Shown: positions 17,331-27,263, counted from the first letter of the stretch. The stretch: 64,000 bases of DNA from Bradyrhizobium sp. CER78 (GCF_029846235.1 NZ_JARVWP010000016.1:123246-187245); one strand, 5' to 3'. The notes: generated by a model not told the origin, from the sequence alone. Numbers and translations: made by a program.

Positions 17331-19118
17331 ATGAAGATGCGAGCGGTGGATGCGGCAGTCCGCATACTTGAACGCGAGGGGATCACTTGCGCCTTCGGCG
17401 TTCCCGGCGCTGCGATCAACCCGCTTTACTCCGCACTGAAGCGTAACGGCTCGATCCGGCATGTTCTGGCGCGGCACGTCGAAGGCGCCTCGCATATGGC
17501 GGAGGGCTATACCAGGGCGAACGCGGGCAACATCGGCGTTTGCATCGGCACGTCGGGCCCCGCCGGAACCGACATGATCACCGGCCTCTATTCGGCGATC
17601 GCGGATTCGATTCCGATCCTCTGCATCACCGGACAGGCGCCGCGGGCGCGGCTCTACAAGGAAGACTTCCAGGCCGTCGACATCGAGTCGATTGCAAAGC
17701 CGGTGACGAAATGGGCCGTCACGGTGCGCGAGCCGGCGCTGGTGCCGCGCGTGTTCAGCCAGGCTTTTCATGTCATGCGCTCGGGGCGGCCGGGACCGGT
17801 GCTGATCGATCTGCCGCTCGATGTGCAACTGGCCGAGATCGAGTTCGACGACGAGACCTATTCGCCGCTGCCGGTCTACAAGCCAACGGCGACGCGCAAG
17901 CAGATCGAGAAGGCGCTCGAGATGCTCAACGCCGCGGAGCGGCCGCTGATCGTCGCCGGTGGCGGCGTGATCAATGCCGATGCGTCCGAGCTGCTGGTCG
18001 CGTTCGCCGAAGCGGTCAACGTTCCCGTCGTTCCGACGCTGATGGCGTGGGGCGCCATACCCGACGATCACGCGCTGATGGCCGGCATGGTCGGCCTGCA
18101 GACCAGCCATCGCTACGCCAACGCCACGATGCTCGAATCCGATTTCGTGCTCGGCATCGGCAACCGCTGGGCCAACCGGCATACCGGTTCGATCGAGACC
18201 TACACCAAGGGGCGCAAATTCGTCCATGTCGACATCGAGCCGACGCAGATCGGACGGGTTTTCAATCCGGACCTCGGTATCGTGTCGGATGCCAGGGCCG
18301 CGCTGGAGATGTTCGTGAGCGTCGCCAGGGAGTGGCGGAAGTCCGGCAGACTGCGCGACCGGCAGGCCTGGCCCGCGGCCTGTCGCGACCGCAAGCGTTC
18401 GATGCTGCGCAAAAGCCATTTTGACAACATCCCGATCAAGCCGCAGCGCGTCTACGAGGAGATGAACAAGGCGTTCGGCCGCGACACCTGCTACGTGACC
18501 GTGATCGGATTGTCGCAGATCGCGGGTGCCCAGTTCCTCAACGTCTATCGGCCGCGCAACTGGATCAACGCCGGGCAGGCCGGTCCGCTCGGCTGGACAC
18601 TGCCGGCCGCGCTCGGCGTGCGCGCCGCTGATCCCGACCGCGACATTGTCGCGCTGTCGGGCGACTACGACTTCCAGTTCCTGATCGAAGAGCTCGCGGT
18701 CGGCGCGCAGTTCAATCTGCCCTACATCCACGTCGTCGTGAACAATTCCTATCTCGGGCTGATCCGGCAGGCGCAGCGCGGCTTCGACATGGACTATCAC
18801 GTCCAGCTCTCGTTCGAGAACATCAACGCGCCCGAGATCGGCACCTACGGCGTCGACCACGTGGCCGTCGCCGAGGGGCTGGGCTGCAAGGCGATCCGCG
18901 TGACGGATCCAAACGACGCACAGGCCGCGTTTGCGACCGCGCGCGAGCTGATGGCGAAGCACCGAGTGCCGGTAGTGGTGGAGTTCATCCTCGAACGCGT
19001 CACCAACATCGCGATGGGAACGGAGATCGACAACATCGTCGAATTCGAGGAGGTGCTCGACCTTCCGCTCGATGACGTGCCGAGCGAACAACGAACCGGC
19101 ACGCTGCTGCCGGCCTGA
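17331..19118 (+). CDS. gcl: Glyoxylate carboligase (tartronate-semialdehyde synthase)
   Basis: 595 residues, the normal length. It condenses two glyoxylates to tartronate semialdehyde and CO2 with thiamine diphosphate. The N-terminal PYR domain shows GITCAFGVPGAAINPLYSAL; in Gcl the usual catalytic Glu of ThDP enzymes is replaced by Val, consistent with FGVPGA here. The ThDP-binding GDYDFQFLIEELAVG...NLPYIHVVVNN is in the C-terminal domain. FAD/CoA-fold middle domain present. Followed by hyi and glxR, giving the glycerate pathway order. Confidence 0.96.
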   Translation: MKMRAVDAAVRILEREGITCAFGVPGAAINPLYSALKRNGSIRHVLARHVEGASHMAEGYTRANAGNIGVCIGTSGPAGTDMITGLYSAIADSIPILCITGQAPRARLYKEDFQAVDIESIAKPVTKWAVTVREPALVPRVFSQAFHVMRSGRPGPVLIDLPLDVQLAEIEFDDETYSPLPVYKPTATRKQIEKALEMLNAAERPLIVAGGGVINADASELLVAFAEAVNVPVVPTLMAWGAIPDDHALMAGMVGLQTSHRYANATMLESDFVLGIGNRWANRHTGSIETYTKGRKFVHVDIEPTQIGRVFNPDLGIVSDARAALEMFVSVAREWRKSGRLRDRQAWPAACRDRKRSMLRKSHFDNIPIKPQRVYEEMNKAFGRDTCYVTVIGLSQIAGAQFLNVYRPRNWINAGQAGPLGWTLPAALGVRAADPDRDIVALSGDYDFQFLIEELAVGAQFNLPYIHVVVNNSYLGLIRQAQRGFDMDYHVQLSFENINAPEIGTYGVDHVAVAEGLGCKAIRVTDPNDAQAAFATARELMAKHRVPVVVEFILERVTNIAMGTEIDNIVEFEEVLDLPLDDVPSEQRTGTLLPA

Positions 19119-19156
19119 CGACATCATCCAGCGCTGTCCAAGCGGAGATCCGACCC

Positions 19157-19941
<785 letters not shown>

Positions 19942-19942
<1 letters not shown>

Positions 19943-20043
19943 AGCATTTTCCGTTCCGATTGAATCGGAACGGAGCTCTGGACTTTTTCTTTAACGCGTT
20001 TTCTTCACGCGAACCGGTATCCACTTCGCTGGAAAACGCTCTC
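19942..20043. repeat. Rhizobiales-type intergenic palindromic repeat
   Basis: Begins with AGAGCATTTTCC and contains a perfect 11-bp dyad, CCGTTCCGATT (19951-19961) and AATCGGAACGG (19963-19973), then a conserved arm ending with GCGAACCGGTATCCACTTCG. A partial reverse-oriented copy is at 48915-48964 and a related AGAGCATTTTCC element is at the right end. It lies inside the gcl-hyi-glxR operon, where the stem could affect mRNA stability. Confidence 0.75.
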
Positions 20044-20067
20044 ATCCGGCTGACAGGAGCGACGACA

Positions 20068-20955
20068 ATGAAAGACATAGGATTCATCGGGCTCGGCACC
20101 ATGGGACGTCCGATGGCGGGCCACCTCCTGGCTGCCGGCTATCGCTTGTTCCTGCACGACGTCGCACCCATTCCGCCGGAGCTGATTGCAGCCGGCGGCA
20201 TCGCTTGCGAGTCCGGCAAGCAAGCCGCGCAGGAAGCCGACGCTGTGATCATCATGGTGCCGGATACGCCGCATGTCGAAGCCGTGCTGTTCGGCGAGGG
20301 CGGCGTCGCGGAGGGCGTCTCCAAGGGCATGATCGTGGTGGACATGAGCTCGATCTCGCCGCTCGCAACAAAGGAGTTTGCCCGCAAGATCGATGCGCTC
20401 GGCGCCGACTATCTCGACGCGCCGGTTTCCGGCGGCGAGGTTGGCGCAAAGGCGGCAAGCCTGACCATCATGGTCGGCGGGCGGGAGCGGGCGTTCAATG
20501 CGATGAAGCCCGTGTTCGAGACGATGGGCAAGAACGTCACCCATGTCGGCGGCAATGGCGACGGCCAGACCACCAAGGTTGCGAACCAGATCATCGTGGC
20601 ACTGACCATCGAGGCGGTGAGCGAGGCCCTGCTGTTCGCCTCCAAAGCGGGCGCCGATCCGGCGCTGGTGCGCCAGGCGTTGATGGGCGGCTTTGCCTCG
20701 TCCCGGATCCTTGAAGTGCACGGCGATCGCATGATCAAGCGCAACTTCGATCCCGGCTTCCGCATCGAGCTGCATCAGAAGGATCTCAACCTCGCGCTGG
20801 AAGGCGCGCGGGCACTCGGGCTGTCGCTGCCAGGCACGGCCGCCGCCCAGCAGCTGTTCAACACCTGTACAGCCCTCGGCGGCAAGGCCTGGGACCATTC
20901 GGCAATCCTGAAGGCGCTGGAAGTTATGGCGGGCCACGAGGTCGCGGCTGCCTGA
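20068..20955 (+). CDS. glxR: Tartronate semialdehyde reductase (2-hydroxy-3-oxopropionate reductase)
   Basis: 295 residues of the beta-hydroxyacid dehydrogenase family. It reduces tartronate semialdehyde to D-glycerate with NAD(P)H. Visible are the Rossmann motif GFIGLGTMGRPMAGHL, the substrate motif DYLDAPVSGGEVGA, and the catalytic lysine motif TTKVANQIIVAL. ATG 20068 has AGGAG upstream and starts directly at the Rossmann strand. Third gene of the glyoxylate operon after gcl and hyi. Confidence 0.94.
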   Translation: MKDIGFIGLGTMGRPMAGHLLAAGYRLFLHDVAPIPPELIAAGGIACESGKQAAQEADAVIIMVPDTPHVEAVLFGEGGVAEGVSKGMIVVDMSSISPLATKEFARKIDALGADYLDAPVSGGEVGAKAASLTIMVGGRERAFNAMKPVFETMGKNVTHVGGNGDGQTTKVANQIIVALTIEAVSEALLFASKAGADPALVRQALMGGFASSRILEVHGDRMIKRNFDPGFRIELHQKDLNLALEGARALGLSLPGTAAAQQLFNTCTALGGKAWDHSAILKALEVMAGHEVAAA

Positions 20956-21078
20956 ATGTTTCAGGCAGCTGGATGGATCATCGCCAACGGTTAGCCCTTT
21001 TCGATGATATGAAGGTCCCACGGGGAGGGGCGTCGCGCCAGAGCGACGAACCCTCGCATCCCAGGGGTCTTTGGCTCC

Positions 21079-21106
21079 TTGACACGGTAAGTAAAAATAT
21101 TATTAC
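21079..21106 (+). promoter_or_regulatory. Candidate promoter with overlapping regulator site (copy 1 of 3)
   Basis: TTGACA at 21079-21084 is followed by GTAAGTAAAAATATTATTAC (21087-21106), AT-rich in a GC-rich locus, 26 bases before the HpxW-like gene. The same arrangement, TTGAC then an AAGTAA-type half and a TTATTA/TTTCTTC-type half, occurs at 31744-31770 and on the minus strand at 25925-25953. The shared site suggests one regulator, plausibly the TetR protein at 22777-23550. Confidence 0.5.
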
Positions 21107-21131
21107 ATGCCGGGATGGGAGAAACGAGCTG

Positions 21132-22724
21132 ATGTTGCAGACAAAACGAAGCTATGGCGGCATGGTGACCGCGCCGCATCACCTGGCAGCGCAGGCGGGC
21201 CTCGCCGTGTTGTCGGAAGGTGGCAATGCCATCGAGGCGATGATCGCCTCGGCCGCGGCGATTGCCGTGGTCTATCCCCACATGAACGGCCTTGGCGGCG
21301 ACAGCTTCTGGCTGGTCGGCCGCGCCGGCTCGATGCCGGTCGGGATTCAGGCGTGCGGACGCTCGGCGATGGCGGCCGATCGCGACTGGTATCGCGCGCG
21401 TGGCTGCAGCAGCATTCCTGGCCGCGGCCCGCTCGCCGCGCTCACCGTCGCCGGGACCGTCGACGGCTGGCAGAAGGCCTATGAACTCAGCCGCGATCGT
21501 CATGACGGCCGCTTGCCGTTGGCACGACTGCTCGAGCCCGCGATCCGTCATGCCGAGGACGGCGTCGCCGTCACCAGCACGCTGCATGAAAACATCCGCA
21601 AGAAGCGGCATGAGCTCGAAGACGTGCCCGGCTATGCCGAAGTCTATTTGCCGCAAGGCAGCCCGCTCGCGGTCGGTGCGCGGCTGCGGCAGCCGCGTGT
21701 CGCCGAGACGCTGCGGCGGCTGGCCAAGGCTGGGCTGTCTGATTTCTATCGCGGCGAACTGGCGCGCTCGATGGCGGCCGACCTCGAACGGGTCGGGAGC
21801 CCGCTGCGACTGGCTGACCTGGAGCGCCATCAGGCATCGCTGGTGACGCCGCTCTCGGTCGAGGTGTCCGGTCACAAGGTCTACAACATGCCGCCGCCGA
21901 CGCAGGGGCTGGCTTCGCTGTTGATCCTGGCACTCTATGCCCGGCGCGTGGCTGAGGAGGCCGACGGCGTCGATCATTTGCACCGGCTCGTCGAATGCAC
22001 CAAAGCTGCGTTCCGGATTCGCAACGGCCATGTCACCGATCCCGACTACATGAAGCGTGCGGCCGCTGAATTCCTGTCCGAGCAGTCGCTCGCCGCGCTT
22101 CACGAAACCGTCTCCGACCGCCGCGCCGCGCCGTGGCCCGATCCGTCCAAGCAGGGCGACACGGTGTGGCTCGCCGCGACCGATCGCAATGGGCTCAGCG
22201 TCAGCTTCATTCAAAGCGTCTATTGGGAGTTCGGTTCGGGCGTCATCCTCCCCGAGACCGGCGTCACCTGGCAAAATCGCGGAACGAGCTTTGGCCTCGG
22301 CGAGGCCGATACCAACAGGCTGGATCCGGGACGCCTGCCGTTCCACACGATCCAGCCGGCGATGGCCGAACTCGGCGATGGGCGGCTGATCTCCTATGGC
22401 ACGATGGGCGGAGAGGGGCAGCCGCAGACCCAGGCCGCCATCTTCAGCCGTTACGCCATGCACGGCCAGGAGCTGCAGTCCGCAATCACGGCGCCGCGCT
22501 GGCTGCTCGGCCGCACCTGGGGCGAGGAAAACAACAATTTGAAGATCGAATCCCGCTTCGATCCCGCGATCATCGAACGGCTACGCGCGCTCGGCCACGA
22601 CATTCAGGTGGCCGGCCCGTTCGAGGAGTTCATGGGACATGCCGGCGCGATCGTCTGGCATCCGGATGGCCTGATGGAAGGGGCCAGCGATCCGCGCAGC
22701 GACGGTGTTGTTGCGACCCGCTGA
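21132..22724 (+). CDS. hpxW: Gamma-glutamyltransferase-family Ntn hydrolase, probable oxamate amidohydrolase (HpxW-like)
   Basis: 530 residues. The N-terminal GGT motif shows GLAVLSEGGNAIEAMIASAA and VVYPHMNGLGGDSFWL, the form I associate with HpxW (oxamate to oxalate + ammonia) rather than true GGT. The nucleophile is probably Thr344 in QGDTVWLAATDRNGLSVSFI, exposed by self-cleavage. YGTMGGEGQPQTQAAIF is in the small subunit. There is no signal peptide, fitting a cytoplasmic enzyme. Start 21132 (MLQTKRSYGGMV) leaves a 176-base leader with the shared promoter element. The AllFGH genes 9 kb away would make its substrate oxamate, which supports the call. Confidence 0.72.
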   Translation: MLQTKRSYGGMVTAPHHLAAQAGLAVLSEGGNAIEAMIASAAAIAVVYPHMNGLGGDSFWLVGRAGSMPVGIQACGRSAMAADRDWYRARGCSSIPGRGPLAALTVAGTVDGWQKAYELSRDRHDGRLPLARLLEPAIRHAEDGVAVTSTLHENIRKKRHELEDVPGYAEVYLPQGSPLAVGARLRQPRVAETLRRLAKAGLSDFYRGELARSMAADLERVGSPLRLADLERHQASLVTPLSVEVSGHKVYNMPPPTQGLASLLILALYARRVAEEADGVDHLHRLVECTKAAFRIRNGHVTDPDYMKRAAAEFLSEQSLAALHETVSDRRAAPWPDPSKQGDTVWLAATDRNGLSVSFIQSVYWEFGSGVILPETGVTWQNRGTSFGLGEADTNRLDPGRLPFHTIQPAMAELGDGRLISYGTMGGEGQPQTQAAIFSRYAMHGQELQSAITAPRWLLGRTWGEENNNLKIESRFDPAIIERLRALGHDIQVAGPFEEFMGHAGAIVWHPDGLMEGASDPRSDGVVATR

Positions 22725-22738
22725 AGGGCATTGCCAGC

Positions 22739-22775
22739 GCATGATCCGCACGATGCTGCTTCGTGCGGATCATGC
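22739..22775. terminator. Perfect 15-bp stem-loop between convergent genes
   Basis: GCATGATCCGCACGA (22739-22753) and TCGTGCGGATCATGC (22761-22775) pair perfectly around a 7-base loop. It sits between the ends of the HpxW-like and TetR genes, so it can terminate both. There is no long T-run. The GCATGATC arm recurs in the repeat at the right end of the window, so it may be a member of a dispersed palindrome family. Confidence 0.6.
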
Positions 22776-22776
22776 G

Positions 22777-23550
22777 TTAGCGCGACGGCTTGCGGGGCTG
22801 CGCGGTCGTCTTCGATCGGGCGGACTTGTACTTGCGTTCCCCGGCGGGAGCCGTCAGCCAGGTCAGGATCATGTCCTGCGCATGCTCGCGGCGCAGCGCA
22901 AGCCAGTCCGAATCGCCGAGATCCTTGTCGAACATCGCCGACAGCGTGTAGCGGTTGGACACGTGGAAATAGCTCATCGCAGTGATTGAGACGTAGAGCT
23001 GGATCGGATCGACGTCACTGCGAAACAGGCCCGCTGCCACGCCGCGCCGCAGGATGCTTTCGATGCTTGCAACCAGGGGCAAGGTGAGATCGGCAATCTT
23101 GCGCGACTTGCGCATGTTGCGACCACGCTGAAGGTTCTCGGTGTTGATCAGGGCGATGTAGTTCTGGTGCTGCCCGAAGAACGTGAAGGTGAAATCGATC
23201 AGCTCGCTCATCGCGGCGATCGGCTCGAGATCATCCAGCTTGAGCTGCTGCTCGGCCGCGCGGATCTCGGTGTAGACGTCCTCGAGGACCGCGATGTAGA
23301 GCCCGTTCTTGTCGCCGAAATAGGCGTACAGCAGGCGCATATTGGCCTTGGCGCGCTGCGCAATGGCTTCGACGCGCGCACCGCCGAGGCCATTGTGGCA
23401 GAACTCGAAGGTCGCCGCGCGCAGGATCGCCTCCTTGGTCAGCGCGGAGTCGCGCGGGCGTTTTCCGCGCGTGGTACTGCGGGTGGGGCTGGTCTGTGCT
23501 GTCGTCTCTGTCACGGCGTCAACCTTGCCTGGGCTCGGGTAGTCACGCAA
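22777..23550 (-). CDS. TetR-family transcriptional regulator
   Basis: 257 residues. After a basic, Thr/Ser-rich N-terminus there is a TetR HTH (KEAILRAATFEFCHNGLGGA, EAIAQRAKANMRLLYAYFGD KNGLY). The helical ligand-binding domain follows, and a basic tail (KYKSARSKTTAQPRKPSR) ends the protein. A GTG 36 bases into the frame is an alternative start. It lies between the HpxW-like gene and the amidohydrolase/deacetylase pair and is the best local candidate to bind the motif shared by three promoters in this locus. Ligand unknown. Confidence 0.88.
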   Translation of the reverse strand: MRDYPSPGKVDAVTETTAQTSPTRSTTRGKRPRDSALTKEAILRAATFEFCHNGLGGARVEAIAQRAKANMRLLYAYFGDKNGLYIAVLEDVYTEIRAAEQQLKLDDLEPIAAMSELIDFTFTFFGQHQNYIALINTENLQRGRNMRKSRKIADLTLPLVASIESILRRGVAAGLFRSDVDPIQLYVSITAMSYFHVSNRYTLSAMFDKDLGDSDWLALRREHAQDMILTWLTAPAGERKYKSARSKTTAQPRKPSR

Positions 23551-23656
23551 GGCAGGTCCGCATCAGGCCACATCGGGCAGCGGTCCGGTTCCCGGCGCAA
23601 GCAGCTGGGATTGAGATCGGCATTACGGCTGTTCGTCAAGGGCGATTCCTCCCTGT

Positions 23657-24877
23657 TCACTGCTTCCGGGCGCCTTCGGTCACCATCACGCCGCCGCGCG
23701 CGACGAGGCGGCCGGCCTTGTAGACATCGCGCGGCTTGGGGCGAGCGACCACGGCTTCCTGGACATGCCGTGCGTCCAGCACGGCGAAATCCGCCGCCGC
23801 GCCGACAGTGAGGCCGTAACCCCCAAGGCCGAGCGCCTGCGCCGCGTTGGCCGTCACCATGTCGAAGGCCGCGGCCAGCTGATCGTCGGTGTTGAACCCG
23901 GAGCGGTAGCCGACCATCATTGCGCGTTCGAGCAGGTCGCCGTCGCCGTAGGGCCACCAGGAATCGCGGATGTTGTCATTGCCGGAGAACACGGTGACAC
24001 CGGCATCGCGCAGCAGCAACACAGGCGGAAATGGGCGCGCGCCTGGGGCATTGGTGAGAATGGCAACGCCAGCCTCGGCAAGCTGCTGCGCGGTCCGTTG
24101 AACCACGTCAACAGCCACTTCGCCGAGCGCATAGGCATGACTGATCGTGACCTTGCCGCCAAGGCCCGATGCTTTGGTCCGCCGCGCGATTTCCTCGATC
24201 TCCGAGATGCCTTGCTGACCGCCGTCATGCAGATGAATGTCGATGCCGACGCCATGCCGCCCGGCAATCCCGAAGACGACGTCAAGATGCCCGGCGACGT
24301 CACCATCATGGCTTGCGGGATCAAGTCCGCCGACCAGGTCAGCGCCGGCACGAACGGCTTCCTCGAGCAATTCGGCCGTACCGGGCGATGTCAGGATGCC
24401 GCTCTGGGGAAACGCGACGATCTGGATCGAAACCTTCTCGCGATGCGCCTCGCGGGCTGCCGCGATCGCCTCGAAATGCCGCAGGCCGACCTCGGCGTCG
24501 ACATCCACATGGCTTCGCATGTGAGCCGTGCCTTGGGAGACACAGAGGTCGATCAGGGCTGCTGCCCGAACGGCGATCGGCCTGGCGCCGGCAAGAGCTT
24601 CCTTCTCGAATCTGACGCGCTCGCGCACGCTGAATCCCGCGGTGCAGGGCCGATGCGGCTTCCAGTCGTCGCCGATGAAGCATTTGTCGAGGTGGATATG
24701 ACCTTCCACCATGCCAGGAAGCACCAGGCGCCGGCCGAGATCATGGATGACGCCGACTGCGCCGTGATCTTGCCGGGACGATGTGATGGCAACGATCTTG
24801 CCGCCGCTGACGGCGATGTCGACAAGCCGGCCATCGGCCAACCGCGCATTCTGGAAGAGTGTGTCGATAGCGGTCAA
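23657..24877 (-). CDS. Cytosine-deaminase-like (CodA family) metal-dependent amidohydrolase
   Basis: 406 residues. The start is TTG 24877 with GGAG upstream; the longer open frame overlaps the deacetylase gene and its extra residues look random. Amidohydrolase-barrel metal ligands are visible: GHIHLDKCF (HxH), HLHDGG, TISHAYAL and the aspartate in FSGNDNIRDSWWPYGDGD. The overall pattern (AHMRSHVDVDAEVGL, QIVAFPQSGIL, RAGADLVGGLDP) follows CodA, but the segment that holds the catalytic Glu in CodA (HCDEID) reads HLHDGG, so true cytosine deamination is doubtful. Cyclic ureides or triazine/pyrimidine-like rings are possible substrates. Confidence 0.8.
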   Translation of the reverse strand: MTAIDTLFQNARLADGRLVDIAVSGGKIVAITSSRQDHGAVGVIHDLGRRLVLPGMVEGHIHLDKCFIGDDWKPHRPCTAGFSVRERVRFEKEALAGARPIAVRAAALIDLCVSQGTAHMRSHVDVDAEVGLRHFEAIAAAREAHREKVSIQIVAFPQSGILTSPGTAELLEEAVRAGADLVGGLDPASHDGDVAGHLDVVFGIAGRHGVGIDIHLHDGGQQGISEIEEIARRTKASGLGGKVTISHAYALGEVAVDVVQRTAQQLAEAGVAILTNAPGARPFPPVLLLRDAGVTVFSGNDNIRDSWWPYGDGDLLERAMMVGYRSGFNTDDQLAAAFDMVTANAAQALGLGGYGLTVGAAADFAVLDARHVQEAVVARPKPRDVYKAGRLVARGGVMVTEGARKQ

Positions 24878-24894
24878 TTGAAGTCTCCGGTTTC

Positions 24895-25878
24895 TTATGT
24901 CGGCACGATGCCGTCGGGCAGGGCGCGAGAAAATGCCGCGATCTCGCCGGCGGTGGTGATCCAGATGTCGTCGCGCTGGGCGACGATCGCCTGCAGAGCG
25001 CGCCGCAGCGGCCGCAGCCGGTGGGGCTGGCCGACCAGATAGGGATGCAGCGCGATGCCCATGACCAGCGACTGCCTGGCGGATTGCGCCAGCATTTCCT
25101 CGAACGTGTCCGTGATCATAGTCGCGAACTGCTCGCCGCTGTCCTTGCGTCCGACAATCGCGGGGATATCGTTCAGTTCCTGTGGATATGGGACGGACAG
25201 GATGCGGCCGCCACCCCGTGTCGAGAACCACACCGGCTGATCGTCCATGCACCAGTCGAGCAGGTAGTGGTAGCCCGCCTCGGTGAGCAGGTCCGGCGTC
25301 ACAGCGGATTGCGAGATCCACGGACCGAGCCAGCCGAGCGGCCGTCGTGCCTCGGCGCGCGCGATGATATCGGTCGCTTCCGCGATCAGTCGCTGCTCTT
25401 CGGCAGGGGAGAGCACGCCCTGGCGTTCGGAATTGGTCCGCCCATGGCCGACGACCTCGTCGCCACGCGCGCGAAAGGCGTCCATGACTTCCGGGCAGTA
25501 GTGATAGATGCTGCTGTTCGCGAGCACCGAGAGCGGCAGCTTCAGTTCGTCGAACAGATCGATCAGCCGCCACACGCCGACCCGGTTGCCGTAGTCGCGC
25601 CAGGCATAGTTGAGGACGTCAGGATGCGGGCCGCCCGGGCAGAGCTCGGCACCAAGCCCGTCGCCGAACGCGAAATGCTCGAGGTTGAGCGCGATGTAGA
25701 CCGCCAGCCGCTTTCCGTTCGGCCACACGAAGTCGGGGCGGCGCGTGATCGCGCTGTAGCGGTAGCGGTCATGAGAGACGAGACCGCGCGCCGGATCCGG
25801 CGTTTGCGCGCATGTTGCATCGCCGAGAACGCCACGCGAGACGGCTCGCTCGGGTTCCTCTCCAATCTCCCGCTGCAT
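24895..25878 (-). CDS. Polysaccharide-deacetylase-fold hydrolase, PuuE (allantoinase)-like
   Basis: 327 residues. The NodB-type barrel is recognisable (RLAVYIALNLEHFAFGDG, DYGNRVGVWRLIDLFDELKL, ANSSIYHYCPEVMDAFRARG, EVVGHGRTNSERQG, GWLGPWISQSAVTPDLLTEA). The GHGRTNSE segment replaces the HxxxH metal motif of chitin deacetylases, as in the PuuE-type allantoinases, which hydrolyse the hydantoin ring of allantoin without the classical metal site. It is the first gene of a two-gene leftward operon with the CodA-like enzyme 17 bases downstream. Allantoin or another cyclic ureide is the likely substrate class. Confidence 0.75.
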   Translation of the reverse strand: MQREIGEEPERAVSRGVLGDATCAQTPDPARGLVSHDRYRYSAITRRPDFVWPNGKRLAVYIALNLEHFAFGDGLGAELCPGGPHPDVLNYAWRDYGNRVGVWRLIDLFDELKLPLSVLANSSIYHYCPEVMDAFRARGDEVVGHGRTNSERQGVLSPAEEQRLIAEATDIIARAEARRPLGWLGPWISQSAVTPDLLTEAGYHYLLDWCMDDQPVWFSTRGGGRILSVPYPQELNDIPAIVGRKDSGEQFATMITDTFEEMLAQSARQSLVMGIALHPYLVGQPHRLRPLRRALQAIVAQRDDIWITTAGEIAAFSRALPDGIVPT

Positions 25879-25924
25879 TGCAATCTCCGTTCGGCGCGCG
25901 ATCGGCCGCTTGACATTCGTCGAT

Positions 25925-25953
25925 TTGTGAAGAAAGTTTTTACTTCCGTCAAG
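25925..25953 (-). promoter_or_regulatory. Candidate promoter with overlapping regulator site (copy 2 of 3)
   Basis: Read on the minus strand: TTGAC followed by GGAAGTAAAAACTTTCTTC, about 45 bases before the deacetylase gene start and in the divergent gap with the livK-like gene. It resembles the elements at 21079 and 31744. One site could serve both divergent operons. Confidence 0.45.
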
Positions 25954-26020
25954 ACCGCGGAAACGGCGGCGGCGGACCAGAGGCGGCTCGGGAGCCGTCG
26001 GAGCGGGAGGAATTGCAGAA

Positions 26021-27223
26021 ATGAGCTACGCTTGTACCCCCATTACCGGGCTGTGCCGCCGCGTTGCCTTGCAGGGCGCGCTCGCCATTCTCATTGGCTC
26101 GCTGCCGTTTGCGGAGCGGGCGCAGGCCGCCGAGCCGATCAAGATCGGCCTGGTCACGGCGCTGTCGGGGCAGTCGGCGCGCGCCGGCGAAGCGCTGACC
26201 CGCGGCGCGACGATCGCGATCGAGGAAATCAACGCGAAAGGCGGCGTGCTCGGCCGTCCGCTGGAGCTGGTGCGCCGCGACGATGAAAGCAATCCCGCCA
26301 AGGGGCTGACCGCCGCGCGCGAACTGATCCAGCGCGAGAAGGTCGCGGTGCTGCTCGGCGGTCTCGATACGCCGGTCCAGCTTGCGATCGTGCCGTTCGT
26401 CAACAACGTCAAGATGCCGTTCGTGGTGCCATGGGCCGCCGGAACCAACATTACGCAGAACGGCGCCGCGTCCAACTATGTGTTCCGCGTCTCGGCGATG
26501 GACGACGAGGTCGACAAGGCGATCGTTGCGTTCGCCGGCAAGACCTTCGCCGCCAAGAAGCCGGGCCTGATCCTCGTCAACAATCCCTGGGGGGAATCGA
26601 ACGAGCACGGCCTGCGCGCCGCGCTGAAGGCCGCCGAGATCGAACCGGCCGGCGTCGAGAAGTTCGAGGCGAACGATGTCGACGTGGTCGCGCAATTGTC
26701 CCGCCTCAAGCAGGCCGGCGCCGACTCGCTGTTCCTGGTCGGCAATGTCGGTCCATCCTCGCAGGTGGTGAAATCGCTCGACCGCATGGGCTGGGCGCCG
26801 CCGATCGTGTCGCATTGGGGGCCGGCCGGCGGTCGCTTCACCGAGCTCGCCGGGCCGAGCGCAGAGAGCGTCGTGTTCGTCCAGACTTACAGCTTCTTCG
26901 GCAACCTCTCGCCGGTCGGCAAGCGCGTGCTCGCCGAACTGCAGGCGAAGTATCCGGATATCAAGGGGCCCGCGGACGTGACGCCTGCGGTCGGCTTCGC
27001 CAATGCCTATGACAGCGTGCAGGTGATCGCCGGCGCGATCCAGAAGGCCGGCAGCACAGATCCGACCGCCATTCGTGACGGCTTCTACGGGATCGACAGG
27101 CTGGAAGGCCTGATCAAGACCTATGAGAAGCCGTTCGCCCAGAACAAGCACGATGCGCTGACGGCGCAGGACTACATCTGGGCCCACTTCGAAGACAACC
27201 ACATCCTGCCGTTCAAGAACTGA
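26021..27223 (+). CDS. ABC transporter substrate-binding protein, branched-chain amino acid (LivK) type
   Basis: 400 residues with a signal peptide (basic start, VALQGALAILIGSLPFAERA, cleavage after AQA). The mature protein is a Leu/Ile/Val-binding-type periplasmic receptor: AEPIKIGLVTALSGQSARAG, GATIAIEEINAKGGVLGRPL, RDDESNPAKGLTAARELI. It binds the solute for the LivH and fused LivMGF components that follow. LivK-type receptors are also used for urea, amides and aromatic acids. The neighbouring hydrolases suggest a ureide or amide, which is an inference. Confidence 0.92.
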   Translation: MSYACTPITGLCRRVALQGALAILIGSLPFAERAQAAEPIKIGLVTALSGQSARAGEALTRGATIAIEEINAKGGVLGRPLELVRRDDESNPAKGLTAARELIQREKVAVLLGGLDTPVQLAIVPFVNNVKMPFVVPWAAGTNITQNGAASNYVFRVSAMDDEVDKAIVAFAGKTFAAKKPGLILVNNPWGESNEHGLRAALKAAEIEPAGVEKFEANDVDVVAQLSRLKQAGADSLFLVGNVGPSSQVVKSLDRMGWAPPIVSHWGPAGGRFTELAGPSAESVVFVQTYSFFGNLSPVGKRVLAELQAKYPDIKGPADVTPAVGFANAYDSVQVIAGAIQKAGSTDPTAIRDGFYGIDRLEGLIKTYEKPFAQNKHDALTAQDYIWAHFEDNHILPFKN

Positions 27224-27263
27224 CGGCGGCGGTCGTCCAGCAAGCAGATCGGGGTGATCATCA

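Noticed and set aside
17298..19127. 609-codon antisense frame over gcl
   Set aside because: Shadow frame with His/Arg/Asp-rich composition; gcl is unambiguous.
21132..22724. Classical periplasmic gamma-glutamyltranspeptidase
   Set aside because: No signal peptide, and the neighbouring oxamate-forming genes favour an HpxW-like cytoplasmic amidohydrolase.
24878..25573. N-terminal extension of the CodA-like amidohydrolase to an upstream ATG
   Set aside because: It would overlap nearly 700 bases of the PuuE-like gene and reads as random Arg-rich sequence; the TTG at 24877 has a ribosome binding site and the protein family begins there.
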